64,000 nucleotides of DNA from Rhizorhabdus phycosphaerae (lineage in GTDB: Bacteria; Pseudomonadota; Alphaproteobacteria; Sphingomonadales; Sphingomonadaceae): NCBI RefSeq assembly GCF_011044255.1, contig NZ_CP049107.1:3779001-3843000 (forward strand), read 5' to 3'. The position numbers and the translations under genes are program-made. Positions 27,606-36,381 of the stretch are shown piece by piece; position 1 is the first letter of the stretch; every line of letters begins with the position of its first letter. The notes below the pieces were generated by a model, which worked only from the letters and a program-made list of their open reading frames with translations, was not told the DNA's origin and searched no databases.

Positions 27606-28619
27606 ATGCGCAAGTTGATGATCGCGGCGGGTGTCGCCGCACTGGCAATCGGGCAGGCTTCGGTCGCCCAAGCCGAAACAGTGTGCAAGCAGGACAAGAG
27701 CGGGCGTACGATCGCCACCATCGCCGGTGCAGGCATCGGTGCGATTCTTGGCCGCGTGATCGATGGCGGCCGCCACAAGGAGGTCGGTACGATCGTCGGC
27801 GGCGTCGCCGGCGGTGTTGCGGGCAATCAACTGGCCAAGGGCGATAACAAATGCGCCCAGGCCTATGGCTATTATGACGAGAATGGCCGCTGGCACGCCA
27901 ACCGGCTGAGCAGCCGCGATGCGCGCGGTTATTATGACCGCGACAATCGCTGGGTCGAAGGCCCGCCCAACGGCTATTATGACCGCAACAACCGCTGGGT
28001 CTCCTTCGAGGGAGACGGGCGCAATTCGGGCTATTGGGACCGTGAGGGGCGCTGGGTGCCGATCGGCGTCCCCGGCTATTACGCCGCCGACGGCCAGTGG
28101 GTCGCCGCCAGCATGCCCGGCTATTATGACCGTCGCGGTCGCTGGATCGAGGGCGAGACCTATGGCCGCTACGATGCCAATGGCGTCTGGGTGCCCGGCA
28201 GCCGCCCGTCGGCCACCGCAGGCGGCTATTGGGAGCCGGCGACCGCACCAGGCTATTATGACGCCAATGGTCGCTGGGTCCGCGGCAATGTTCGCGGTTA
28301 CTATGACGCGCGGGGCCGCTGGGTTTCGCTCGGCCCTGTGGCCGGAAACAACGGCGTCGATCGCCGCTTCGACACGCGCGAGCGGGCCGCCCGGATCGAG
28401 GCGCGGATCGACCGCCAGCGCGATCGCGGGGTGATCAGCAAGCGCGAGGCCGATGCGGCACGCACCCAGCTGAACTCGATCCGTCGTGAGGAGGATCGCC
28501 TGCGCGCCTCGGGTGGCCGCTTTACGGCCAATGAGGAGTCGCTGATCCAGCAGCGCCTCGACCAGCTCAACCGGCAGATCCGCGCCGACCGCGAGGATGA
28601 CGACAACCGCATCGGTTGA
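27606..28619 (+). CDS. Exported glycine-zipper protein with GYYDxxGRWV repeat array
   Basis: 337 aa. Signal peptide residues 1-23 (ends AQA). A glycine-zipper module bounded by Cys27 and Cys83 is followed by an array (about residues 88-240) of nine units of the form GYYDxxGRWV plus one degenerate unit, mostly spaced by 15 residues. The last 85 residues are charged and helical (RAARIEARIDRQRDRG), probably coiled coil. The ATG at 27606 is preceded by CCGGAGG at 27594-27600, which decides the start; the frame is open further upstream but without family sense. Probably an envelope or surface-layer protein; function not known. Confidence 0.82.
   Translation: MRKLMIAAGVAALAIGQASVAQAETVCKQDKSGRTIATIAGAGIGAILGRVIDGGRHKEVGTIVGGVAGGVAGNQLAKGDNKCAQAYGYYDENGRWHANRLSSRDARGYYDRDNRWVEGPPNGYYDRNNRWVSFEGDGRNSGYWDREGRWVPIGVPGYYAADGQWVAASMPGYYDRRGRWIEGETYGRYDANGVWVPGSRPSATAGGYWEPATAPGYYDANGRWVRGNVRGYYDARGRWVSLGPVAGNNGVDRRFDTRERAARIEARIDRQRDRGVISKREADAARTQLNSIRREEDRLRASGGRFTANEESLIQQRLDQLNRQIRADREDDDNRIG
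27867..28325 (+). repeat. Array of 15-residue aromatic repeats inside the glycine-zipper gene
   Basis: Coding repeats with unit starts at residues 88, 108, 123, 142, 157, 172, 187, 216 and 231, and a degenerate unit at 207. The consensus is GYYD-x-x-GRWV with a variable 5-residue spacer (15-residue period; two 20-residue and one 19-residue gaps). Confidence 0.8.
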
Positions 28620-28643
28620 TCGGTATCCGCCGGAATGAAAAGA

Positions 28644-28674
28644 GGCCCGCCATATCCACTATGGCGGGCCTTTT
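28644..28674. terminator. Bidirectional Rho-independent terminator
   Basis: Perfect 10-bp stem GGCCCGCCAT / ATGGCGGGCC with a 7-base loop, flanked by AAAA on the left and TTTT on the right. It sits between the plus-strand glycine-zipper gene and the minus-strand nrdB and can serve both. Confidence 0.85.
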
Positions 28675-28697
28675 CATGTCCGATTGTCCAACAGGGC

Positions 28698-29750
28698 TTA
28701 TTCGGCGGCGACGCCCGCCAGGCCGAACAGATTGCCCTCGCTGCTGTCCTCGTTCGCGGCGGTGCTGTTCTTCGCCTCGCGCCGGCGATCGAAGGCATCC
28801 CACACGTCGCTCCACTGGCCGCGGGTCGCCGCCTTCGAATATTCCGTCGCGCGCGTCTCGAAGAAATTGGCGTGCTCGACACCGTTGAGCAGCGGCGCCA
28901 GCCAGGGCAGGGGATGGTCGTCGATCATATAGATCGGCTTCAGGCCCAACTGCCCGAGGCGCCAGTCGGCGATGTAGCGGACATATTTCTTGATGTCCTT
29001 GGGCGTCATGCCGTTGACCGGGCCCATCTCGAAGACGAGGTCGATGAAGGCGTCCTCGATCCGCACCGTCTTCTGGCACATGTCGAGAATGTCTTCCTTG
29101 ACCGATGCGGTCAGGCAGTCGCGCTCCTTCACGAAGGCGTGGAACAGGCGGACGATGCCTTCGCAGTGCAGCGTCTCGTCGCGGATCGACCAGGTGACGA
29201 TCTGCCCCATGCCCTTCATCTTGTTGAAGCGCGGGAAGTTCATCAGCATGGCGAAGCTGGCGAACAGCTGAAGGCCCTCGGTAAAGCCGCCGAACATTGC
29301 CAGCGTGCGGGCAATATCCTCGTCGCTGTCAACGCCGAAGGTCGCCAGATAGTCGTGCTTGTCCTTCATCTCCTTATACTGGAGGAAGGCGCTGTACTCG
29401 GTCTCGGGCATGCCGATCGTGTCGAGCAGGTGGCTATAGGCCGCGATGTGGACCGTCTCCATGTTGGAGAAGGCGGTCAGCATCATCTTGACCTCGGTCG
29501 GCTTGAACACGCGGCCATATTTGTCGTGGTAGCAATCCTGCACCTCGACGTCGGCCTGGGTGAAGAAGCGGAAGATCTGCGTCAGCAGGTTGCGCTCGTG
29601 ATCGGTGAGCTTCTGCGCCCAGTCACGGCAATCCTCGCCCAGCGGCACTTCCTCGGGAAGCCAGTGGAGCTGCTGCTGGCGCTTCCAATATTCGAAGGCC
29701 CAGGGATATTCGAACGGCTTGTAGGTGCGGCTGGCCTGAAGAAGCGACAT
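28698..29750 (-). CDS. nrdB: Ribonucleoside-diphosphate reductase beta subunit (class Ia)
   Basis: Radical-generating diferric-tyrosyl subunit (350 aa) of class I ribonucleotide reductase. Metal-ligand segments are visible (DVEVQDCYHDKYGR, MENTVHIAAYSHL-type helix, DETLHCEG near residue 190), and the N-terminus KPFEYPWAFEYWKRQQQ matches the family. ATG at 29750 has AAGGGC upstream; a TTG at 29768 would add six residues. No ATP-cone is seen in this subunit. It lies downstream of a small gene and nrdA. Confidence 0.95.
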   Translation of the reverse strand: MSLLQASRTYKPFEYPWAFEYWKRQQQLHWLPEEVPLGEDCRDWAQKLTDHERNLLTQIFRFFTQADVEVQDCYHDKYGRVFKPTEVKMMLTAFSNMETVHIAAYSHLLDTIGMPETEYSAFLQYKEMKDKHDYLATFGVDSDEDIARTLAMFGGFTEGLQLFASFAMLMNFPRFNKMKGMGQIVTWSIRDETLHCEGIVRLFHAFVKERDCLTASVKEDILDMCQKTVRIEDAFIDLVFEMGPVNGMTPKDIKKYVRYIADWRLGQLGLKPIYMIDDHPLPWLAPLLNGVEHANFFETRATEYSKAATRGQWSDVWDAFDRRREAKNSTAANEDSSEGNLFGLAGVAAE

Positions 29751-29764
29751 CTGGCTGCCCTTTC

Positions 29765-29992
29765 TCAACTATAAAAAAATATGATCGCGGCGAGCGCGAA
29801 CATCACGACCGCGCTCAGGCCCTGCCTGATCGCGAAGCTCTTGAGCTCGGCGGGTGTGTCGGTGAAGGCGCCCTTGCCTTTCTTCACCTTCGACAGCCGC
29901 ACGAGCGCCACCACGAAAAGCCAGAGGCACAGCAGCCCGACGAGGGCCGTTGCCACGGCGATGATCAGGGTCACAGGCAGTTCCGCCATCAT
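29765..29992 (-). CDS. Small membrane protein between nrdA and nrdB
   Basis: 75 aa hypothetical protein with two hydrophobic segments: about residues 8-30 (IIAVATALVGLLCLWLFVVAL) and 55-72 (GLSAVVMFALAAIIFF), separated by a basic/polar loop (RLSKVKKGKG). Two adjacent ATG codons (29992, 29989) are possible starts. The stop is 14 bases before the nrdB ATG, so it is most likely in the nrd operon. Function not recognised. Confidence 0.6.
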   Translation of the reverse strand: MMAELPVTLIIAVATALVGLLCLWLFVVALVRLSKVKKGKGAFTDTPAELKSFAIRQGLSAVVMFALAAIIFFYS

Positions 29993-30132
29993 TGAACCCC
30001 GGCCACCCATCCGGCAGCGTCAACCATCCCCACACGCTCCTCAAACGTCCTTAGCCCTGCGCAGCCAGGTCGGACCCCCGCCCGACCCGGCCATCGGCCG
30101 GCGACCGCCTCAGGCGGAGCGTCCCGCCCGCC

Positions 30133-32094
30133 TTACTGGCAGGCGAGGCACTCGTCATAATCCTTCGACTCCAGCTCGATCTGCTTGAGATCAAGCGTGT
30201 TGTCGGCCTCCACGCCACCTGCGAATCCGGCGCGCTGCACCGACTTCGAGCGGAGATAATAGAGCGACTTGATGCCGAGTTCCCATGCCCGGAAGTGCAG
30301 CATGAGCAGATCCCACTTCTCGACGTCGGCCGGGATGAACAGGTTCAGCGACTGTGCCTGGTCGATATAGGGGGTGCGATCGGCGGCGAGCTCGATCAGC
30401 CAGCGCTGGTCGATCTCGAAGCTGGTCTTGTACACGTCCTTCTCTTCCTGGGTGAGGAAGTCGAGATGCTGGACCGAGCCGCCCTTCTCGAGGATCGTGT
30501 TCCACACCGCGTCGCTGTCCTTCGACTTCTCGGCGAGCAGCTTCTGGAGATAGGGGTTCTTGATCGAGAAGCTGCCCGACAGCGTCTTGTGGGTATAGAT
30601 GTTCGCCGGGATCGGCTCGATGCAGGCCGAGGTGCCGCCGCAGATGATCGAGATCGATGCGGTCGGCGCGATCGCCATCTTGCAACTAAACCGCTCCATC
30701 ACGCCCTGATCGGCGGCGTCGGGGCAGGGGCCACGCTCGCTTGCCAGCAGCATCGACGCTTCCTGCGCGGCCGCGGCGATGTGGCGGAAGACCTTGAGGT
30801 TCCAGCTTTTCGCCATCGCCCCTTCGAACGGGATGCCGCGCGCCTGGAGGAAGCTATGGAAGCCCATGACACCGAGGCCGACCGAGCGCTCGCGGCTCGC
30901 GCTGTAGCGGGCGCGGTCCATTTCCGGCGGGGCGCGGTCGATATAGTCCTGCAGCACATTGTCGAGGAAGCGCATGACGTCCTCGATGAAGCGCTTGTCG
31001 CCGTTCCACTGGTCCCAGGTCTCGAGGTTGAGCGAGCTGAGGCAGCAGACCGCCGTCCGGTCCTGGCCGAGATGGTCGCGGCCGGTCGGCAGGGTGATTT
31101 CCGAGCACAGGTTCGAGGTCGAGACCTTCAGGCCGAGATCGCGATGGTGCTTCGGCATGTTCCTGTTCACCGTGTCGCTGAACACGATATAGGGCTCGCC
31201 CGTCGCCAGGCGGGTTTCGACCAGCTTCTGGAACAGCGCGCGGGCATCGACCGAAGCGCGCTTGGAGCCGTCCTTCGGGCTCACCAGCTCCCACTCGGCG
31301 CCGGCGCGGACCGCTTCCATGAAGGCGTCGGTCAGCAGCACGCCGTGGTGCAGGTTCAACGCCTTGCGGTTGAAGTCGCCCGACGGCTTGCGAATCTCGA
31401 GGAACTCTTCGATTTCGGGGTGCGACACGTCGAGATAGACGGCGGCCGAACCGCGACGCAGCGAGCCCTGGCTGATCGCGAGGGTCAGCGAGTCCATGAC
31501 GCGGACGAAGGGAATGATGCCCGAGGTCTTGCCGTTGAGGCCGACCGGTTCACCGATGCCGCGCACCGAACCCCAATAGGTGCCGATGCCGCCGCCGCGC
31601 GCCGCCAGCCAGACATTCTCGTTCCAGGTGTTGACGATGCCTTCGAGGCTGTCGTCGACCGAATTGAGATAGCAGCTGATCGGGAGGCCGCGTCCGGTGC
31701 CGCCGTTCGACAGGACCGGGGTCGCCGGCATGAACCACAGCTTCGAGATATAGTCGTAAAGACGCTGGGCGTGGGGCTGGTCGTCGGCATAGGCCGAGGC
31801 GACGCGAACGAACAGGTCCTGATAGCTTTCGCCGGGCAGGAGATAACGATCGGTCAGCGTTTCCTTGCCGAAGTCGGTGAGCAGCGCGTCGCGGCTGTGG
31901 TCGACCTCGATCGGATAAAGCTGCGGGCGGATCTCCATGCTGCCGCTCGACGGTTTCGACGCAGCCTTGGCCTCTGCGGCCGGGGCTTTCGCCTCGCTCT
32001 CCGCCGGTCCGGTCTTTGCGTCCTTAAACATCGAATCCATCAGGGTCGCCACGTCGTTCGTGCTCGCTTCGCTGCTGCTGCCAGAAAGGTCCAT
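30133..32094 (-). CDS. nrdA: Ribonucleoside-diphosphate reductase alpha subunit (class Ia)
   Basis: Catalytic subunit (653 aa) reducing ribonucleotides to deoxyribonucleotides. Active-site features include PISCYLNSV and RGGGIGTYWG, NLCSEITLPT, SLNLETW, and the C-terminal redox pair in CLACQ. Residues 1-50 are low complexity (Ala, Lys, Glu, Ser) and no ATP-cone domain is present, so it is about 110 residues shorter than the E. coli enzyme. Start ATG 32094. An NrdR-box-like site lies 216-231 bases upstream. Confidence 0.95.
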   Translation of the reverse strand: MDLSGSSSEASTNDVATLMDSMFKDAKTGPAESEAKAPAAEAKAASKPSSGSMEIRPQLYPIEVDHSRDALLTDFGKETLTDRYLLPGESYQDLFVRVASAYADDQPHAQRLYDYISKLWFMPATPVLSNGGTGRGLPISCYLNSVDDSLEGIVNTWNENVWLAARGGGIGTYWGSVRGIGEPVGLNGKTSGIIPFVRVMDSLTLAISQGSLRRGSAAVYLDVSHPEIEEFLEIRKPSGDFNRKALNLHHGVLLTDAFMEAVRAGAEWELVSPKDGSKRASVDARALFQKLVETRLATGEPYIVFSDTVNRNMPKHHRDLGLKVSTSNLCSEITLPTGRDHLGQDRTAVCCLSSLNLETWDQWNGDKRFIEDVMRFLDNVLQDYIDRAPPEMDRARYSASRERSVGLGVMGFHSFLQARGIPFEGAMAKSWNLKVFRHIAAAAQEASMLLASERGPCPDAADQGVMERFSCKMAIAPTASISIICGGTSACIEPIPANIYTHKTLSGSFSIKNPYLQKLLAEKSKDSDAVWNTILEKGGSVQHLDFLTQEEKDVYKTSFEIDQRWLIELAADRTPYIDQAQSLNLFIPADVEKWDLLMLHFRAWELGIKSLYYLRSKSVQRAGFAGGVEADNTLDLKQIELESKDYDECLACQ

Positions 32095-32578
32095 CGGCCC
32101 GTCTCCGCCACACTATCCATGGACCAGTTTGTACCGGTCCTGTTCCGTTTGCGTTCGACTCAGGCTGTCTGCTCAAGATAGTGGATCTGCGCGCCGTTAC
32201 CAGCGCAATCGCCCCTTATCCCCGCTTTTTACAGCGCCGCGCGGCCCTTCCCGCCGGAAACATGGTTCCCGGACGCGTCCACCACCACTAGCGCTGCCCC
32301 TGTTGTCTTACACAACCTATAGTGCCTCATCTGAGTCCGGACGCAAGAGTCAAAATGACATTAACGAGACTCGCTTCGTCGCTTCGACGAACTGAACCTC
32401 GGCCCCCTTGACGCGATGGAATACTGAGTCGGATCAGCCATTTGCCCGCTCCGGCGGAACGAAGGCGCAACAAAAGAATCTGTGGATGAAATAATGTGCT
32501 GCGGATTTCTTGGCCGCTCCGGCGGAGCATTGGTGCTTTGGGAGTGGACCCGCGATGCGGCGCTAGCCCTGGCGGTGC
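32095..32578. other. Long intergenic region upstream of nrdA
   Basis: 484 bases without a convincing gene. It contains the NrdR-like box at 32310-32325 and a partial palindrome GTTGT-N5-ACAAC at 32302-32316. A minus-strand ORF of 67 codons (32327-32530) overlaps it but has no signature and no good start. Confidence 0.6.
32310..32325. promoter_or_regulatory. NrdR-box-like operator upstream of nrdA
   Basis: The 16-mer ACACAACCTATAGTGC matches the known NrdR consensus acaCwAtATaTwGtgt at 13 of 16 positions. NrdR represses ribonucleotide reductase genes, usually via two boxes; I did not find a convincing second copy. Confidence 0.5.
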
Positions 32579-32866
32579 TCAGTCGCCGCCGCCGTCACCC
32601 CCGCCGCCATCACCACAGTCGCCGCTCGCGCTGCCGTCGTTGCAGTTCGTTCCTCCGTCTGCGCCGGTCCGCACCGCTGCGTCGAACCGAACGCCCTTGG
32701 ACCGCCGCTGCCGTGCGGAAAGATGGAGCAGGCCGATCACGACAAGTATGCCAAGTGCGATGAGCGCTTCCGGACTGGTCATCCGGCCAGCCATAAGTGA
32801 GGCTGCGAAAACGCCACAGGCGGGAAAGGCAAGGAAGAGGTAAGCGATACCAAGCCATCGAGGCAT
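32579..32866 (-). CDS. Small membrane protein with Gly/Asp-rich tail
   Basis: 95 aa. Two hydrophobic segments (about residues 4-25 and 32-48) are followed by a polar middle and a tail of Gly and Asp with cysteines (C...C, then GDGGGGDGGGD). AGGAG lies 6-8 bases before the ATG at 32866, supporting translation. The Gly/Asp tail recalls C-terminal Gly-rich tails of some small bacterial membrane proteins, but no family is assigned. Confidence 0.6.
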   Translation of the reverse strand: MPRWLGIAYLFLAFPACGVFAASLMAGRMTSPEALIALGILVVIGLLHLSARQRRSKGVRFDAAVRTGADGGTNCNDGSASGDCGDGGGGDGGGD

Positions 32867-32993
32867 GGGTGGCTCCTAGCGATCGTACATGCGGCACGGA
32901 TCGGGCCGGGGATCGCACGAGATGCTGCCGGTCGGCCAGATGGAAAATAGCCCTTCGTCAGCTTGGCCAGTCTCGCTCCTCCCAACGGCATCA

Positions 32994-33022
32994 CGCCCCC
33001 TCCCGGCTGGCGGGAGAGGGCG
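32994..33022. repeat. REP-like palindrome
   Basis: 12-base arms CGCCCCCTCCCG and CGGGAGAGGGCG (one mismatch) around a 5-base loop GCTGG, in the gap between the small membrane protein and the autotransporter. It looks like a dispersed intergenic palindrome. Confidence 0.55.
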
Positions 33023-33108
33023 TGGGTACGCGGGTACAGGGTGGAACGGGCCGGCGGTTGGGGGGCTCGATACCGCCTACTTTGGGGGAGCGCCCGTCCC
33101 GGGGAATA

Positions 33109-33125
33109 CCCTCCTGAAAGGAGGG
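33109..33125 (-). terminator. Hairpin downstream of the autotransporter gene
   Basis: Perfect 6-bp repeat CCCTCC / GGAGGG, loop 5 bases, 11 bases after the autotransporter stop on the minus strand. No clear T-run; possible terminator. Confidence 0.4.
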
Positions 33126-33135
33126 ATGCTGTTCG

Positions 33136-36100
33136 TCAGAGACCGACGACGAGGCTTGCGCGGATCGAGATCGCGGCGCGGCCCTGCTGTTCCTCGGCGC
33201 CGGCTTCGCCGCCGATCTGGAAGCCGTTGCCGCCGCCGACCGCGCGCAGCTTGCCGATCCAGCCGCTGGTCCGCTCCTCGGGCACCAGCGTGAAGGCGGT
33301 GCCGCCCTTGAAGCGCGCGGTGGTGCTGCCGAGCGATCCGCCGACCAGTTCGCGGCGGCCGCCCTCGGCCTCGATCCGGAACCAGCCGGCATCCTCATTC
33401 TGCCCGCCGAAATCGAAGCCGGCGGCCAGGCTCGCGGTCGCCGCCAGCTCGTCCGAACTGCGGCCATCGACGATCAGGTTGAAGCCGTCGCCGCCGCCGG
33501 TTTCAGAATAGGCCTTTTCCTTGAGCTTGTAATAATCGAGCGCGGCTTTCGGACGAAGGCTGAACGAGCCCATGTGCAGGGTGTAGGCAGCACCCGCGGC
33601 GGCAGAGAGCAGGCGACCGTTCCAGGCGCCCTTGGCGACGCGCTCGACCGTGTCGGTGCCGGTTCCGGCCGCGAAGCGACGGGTGCCCTTGAAGTCGACA
33701 TGGGCGTAGGAGGCGCGTGTCCAGCCCTGGAACGGACCCCAATAGCCGCGCCAATAGCCCGAAACCTCATATTGGCCGGCATCGACCTTGTTGTCGGTGC
33801 CGCCATCGGCGTCCTTGCCGTAGAGATAGGCGAGGCCGATGCCGAAGCTGCCGAGATCGGTCTTGATCTCCGCGCCGCCGGAGGCGCCCCAGCCGCTGAT
33901 GTCGTAGGAGGCGGTGTCGCCCAGGCTCTTCGAGGTGCCCCAGCCGACCTGCTGGAGCCAGAAGCCCCAATTGCCCATGTCGGCGAACGGCGCGTTTGGA
34001 TCGGCGAGGAAGCTGGCCGTCGCGCGCGAACCCATCGTCACCGTCTCGAAGGCGCCGCCCGCATGATCGGGGAGCATCTGCTTGACCTTGCGGCGGAAGC
34101 TGTCGCCGTCGGTGGTGGCGAGATAGGAGCCTGCGATCTTGTCGTCCTTGGCGAGCGCGGCGAAGATCGCGTCATAGGCGGTGGCCTGCGAACGATTCAG
34201 CCCCAGTTCGGTCGTGGTCTTGCGCTTGATGTCGATCGCCAGTTCGGTGTTCGAGACGGCGGCGACATTGCCCTTGAACATGAAGGGCAGGAGCGTGCCA
34301 TTGGCCGAGAGATTGCCGGCGCCGGTCACCGAGCCCGCCTTGAGGAAGGTGTAACGCCCTTCCGCCCCGGTCACGCCGGACAGTTTGACGAGGACCTTGG
34401 ATCCCGAGGCGAAGCTGGCATCGCCTGCGACCTGATAGAGCGTGCTCGACCGGCTGGCGACGTCGATCGAGACGCCCAGCGTGCCCGTGCCGCCGACCGA
34501 CAGGCTGCGCAGCGACGCGGTCGTGCGGCCGATGTCGACCGAACCGCTCACGTTCATGGCCAGGCCCTGGCTGTTCATAAGTCCACCGGCGAACTTCGCG
34601 CCGCTGTTGACCGTCATCACGTCGGTGCCGCCGCCGAAGTCGATATCGCCCGCATAGGTCGAGGTACCCGACAGCGAGACGATATCGTTACCCGCGCCGA
34701 AGCTCGCCTTGCCAGCATAGGCGGCGTCGCCCGACAGGAGCAGTTGGTTCGCACCCGCGCCGAAGCTGGTGTTGCCGGTAACGGTGCCATCGGCGATGTC
34801 GAACACGTCGTTGGCACTGCCGAAGCGGACGTCGCCGACGATCGAGGGGGCCGCGACGCCACTGGCGACGACGGTCTGGGCGACGCGCGCGCCGCGGTTG
34901 TTGGCCGAGAGATCGATCGCGACGTTGCGGCCTGCGGAGGCGCCTGTCGCGCTGATCGTGCCGCTGTTGTCGACATTGTCGACCTCGCCCGACAGGTCGA
35001 GGATGGCGATGGCGGTCGCGCCGTTATTCGACGCGGTGCCGCCGGCGGCGGCGCGGATCGTGCCGCTGTTGCTGATCGCAAAGGTCTTTCCGCCCTGGTC
35101 GATCTGCAGCGCCACGCTGCGCGCATTGGCGGCGTTGGTGCCGGCGGCCTGAACGGTACCGGATACCTTGATGGTCGGCACCTGAGCGCCGGAACCGATG
35201 CGCATGGCGGTCGCGCTGGCGCCGCTGGCATTGACCGTGCCCTTGATCGTCGCACCACCGGCGATCGTCACCGGGGCACCTTGCCCGCCGATGACCAGGC
35301 CATTGCCGTCGAAGCCGGCATAGGTGCCCTGGCCGGAGATGGTGCCTTCGATCACCAGACCATGGCCGTCGCCATTGCCGGGCAGCGCGCCGATCGTGAC
35401 CGAGCGGTTGGTAGCGCCAATCTGCACGGCGGCGGCGGAGCCGAAGGAGGTGATGGCGGCATTGCCTTCCTTGGCGTCCTCGATGCCGTCCTTGTCCTCG
35501 TCATTGTCGGTGGTGCTGTTGTCCTTCGGCGCAACCGCGAACACCACGCCGCCGGCGACATCGCCCGCGATCCGGACGGCGGGGCCGCCCTGCTGCAGAT
35601 CGTCCGCGTCGAGCTTCGACGTGTCGGTCGGCGGGGTGGTGGCGCGATAGCCGGTCGCGGTGATCGTGCCCTGCACGACCAGCGAGCCGTTGATATTGCC
35701 TTCGAGCGACGCACCGACCGCGTCCTTGCCGACGACCGCAATCGATCCGGCGAGGCGGACGGCGGTGGTGGGCTGGCCCACGACGGCGGTCTGCGCGCCG
35801 CCGGTCACGTCGCCGAGGCGCACGCCGACCGAGCGGTCGCCGACGACGGTGATGGTGCCGTCGGTGATGAACCTGCCGTCGAGCCGCCCGCCGGTCTGTA
35901 CGGCCGCCGAATCCTTGCCCTCGACCGAGATCTGACCGTTGTTGATGATGTCACCGGTGAAGGCGCCCATCGTGCGGATGCCATAGCGGCCGGTTCCTGC
36001 GGCGACCGGACCGTCGACATCGCCATCCTTGTCGTCATCGGCGGGGACATAGGTCTCATCGATGATGATCTTGGCGTTGGCGGCGTTGGTGATCGCACCG

Positions 36101-36381
36101 GTCAGGCCGGCTTCGGCGCGGATGCCGATCGTGTTGTCGACATTGGTGATCTGGATCGTGCCCTCGTTGACGACCTTGTTCGCGCTGTCGAGGAAGACCG
36201 CTGCGCCGCCCGTGGTCGGAACGACCGATCCGGCGGAGGTGATGCGGATATCGTCGCGTGCGCCCGCCTTGATCGTGGAGGTGCGGATCGGCGCGGTGCG
36301 CTTGTCGGCGACGGTGGTCTCGGCATGGGCCGGGATGGTGACGAGCGCGGCGAGGCAGGTGGAAGCGAGCAAATGACGCAT
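33136..36381 (-). CDS. Autotransporter outer-membrane beta-barrel protein
   Basis: 1081 aa. Signal peptide about residues 1-18 (ends IPAHA). A long repetitive passenger (about residues 30-790), rich in Gly, Ala, Thr, Asn and hydrophobic residues, is typical of a beta-helix type Va autotransporter. The C-terminal beta-barrel domain (about 800-1081) starts near MGNWGFWLQQVGWG. The passenger holds two calcium-loop-like acidic segments, DDDKDGDVDG at residues 115-124 and an NDEDKDGIED segment about residues 293-302. Start at 36381 chosen for the signal peptide; the frame is open further upstream. The last gene of a minus-strand stretch that includes an ECF/FecR/TonB-receptor chain. Confidence 0.85.
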   Translation of the reverse strand: MRHLLASTCLAALVTIPAHAETTVADKRTAPIRTSTIKAGARDDIRITSAGSVVPTTGGAAVFLDSANKVVNEGTIQITNVDNTIGIRAEAGLTGAITNAANAKIIIDETYVPADDDKDGDVDGPVAAGTGRYGIRTMGAFTGDIINNGQISVEGKDSAAVQTGGRLDGRFITDGTITVVGDRSVGVRLGDVTGGAQTAVVGQPTTAVRLAGSIAVVGKDAVGASLEGNINGSLVVQGTITATGYRATTPPTDTSKLDADDLQQGGPAVRIAGDVAGGVVFAVAPKDNSTTDNDEDKDGIEDAKEGNAAITSFGSAAAVQIGATNRSVTIGALPGNGDGHGLVIEGTISGQGTYAGFDGNGLVIGGQGAPVTIAGGATIKGTVNASGASATAMRIGSGAQVPTIKVSGTVQAAGTNAANARSVALQIDQGGKTFAISNSGTIRAAAGGTASNNGATAIAILDLSGEVDNVDNSGTISATGASAGRNVAIDLSANNRGARVAQTVVASGVAAPSIVGDVRFGSANDVFDIADGTVTGNTSFGAGANQLLLSGDAAYAGKASFGAGNDIVSLSGTSTYAGDIDFGGGTDVMTVNSGAKFAGGLMNSQGLAMNVSGSVDIGRTTASLRSLSVGGTGTLGVSIDVASRSSTLYQVAGDASFASGSKVLVKLSGVTGAEGRYTFLKAGSVTGAGNLSANGTLLPFMFKGNVAAVSNTELAIDIKRKTTTELGLNRSQATAYDAIFAALAKDDKIAGSYLATTDGDSFRRKVKQMLPDHAGGAFETVTMGSRATASFLADPNAPFADMGNWGFWLQQVGWGTSKSLGDTASYDISGWGASGGAEIKTDLGSFGIGLAYLYGKDADGGTDNKVDAGQYEVSGYWRGYWGPFQGWTRASYAHVDFKGTRRFAAGTGTDTVERVAKGAWNGRLLSAAAGAAYTLHMGSFSLRPKAALDYYKLKEKAYSETGGGDGFNLIVDGRSSDELAATASLAAGFDFGGQNEDAGWFRIEAEGGRRELVGGSLGSTTARFKGGTAFTLVPEERTSGWIGKLRAVGGGNGFQIGGEAGAEEQQGRAAISIRASLVVGL

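Noticed and set aside
27867-28325. Regular DNA repeats resembling a CRISPR or minisatellite
   Set aside because: Repeats are in frame and encode GYYDxxGRWV units; no conserved repeat-spacer pattern at the DNA level.
32327-32530. 67-codon minus-strand ORF upstream of nrdA
   Set aside because: No Shine-Dalgarno or family resemblance, and it overlaps the intergenic control region.
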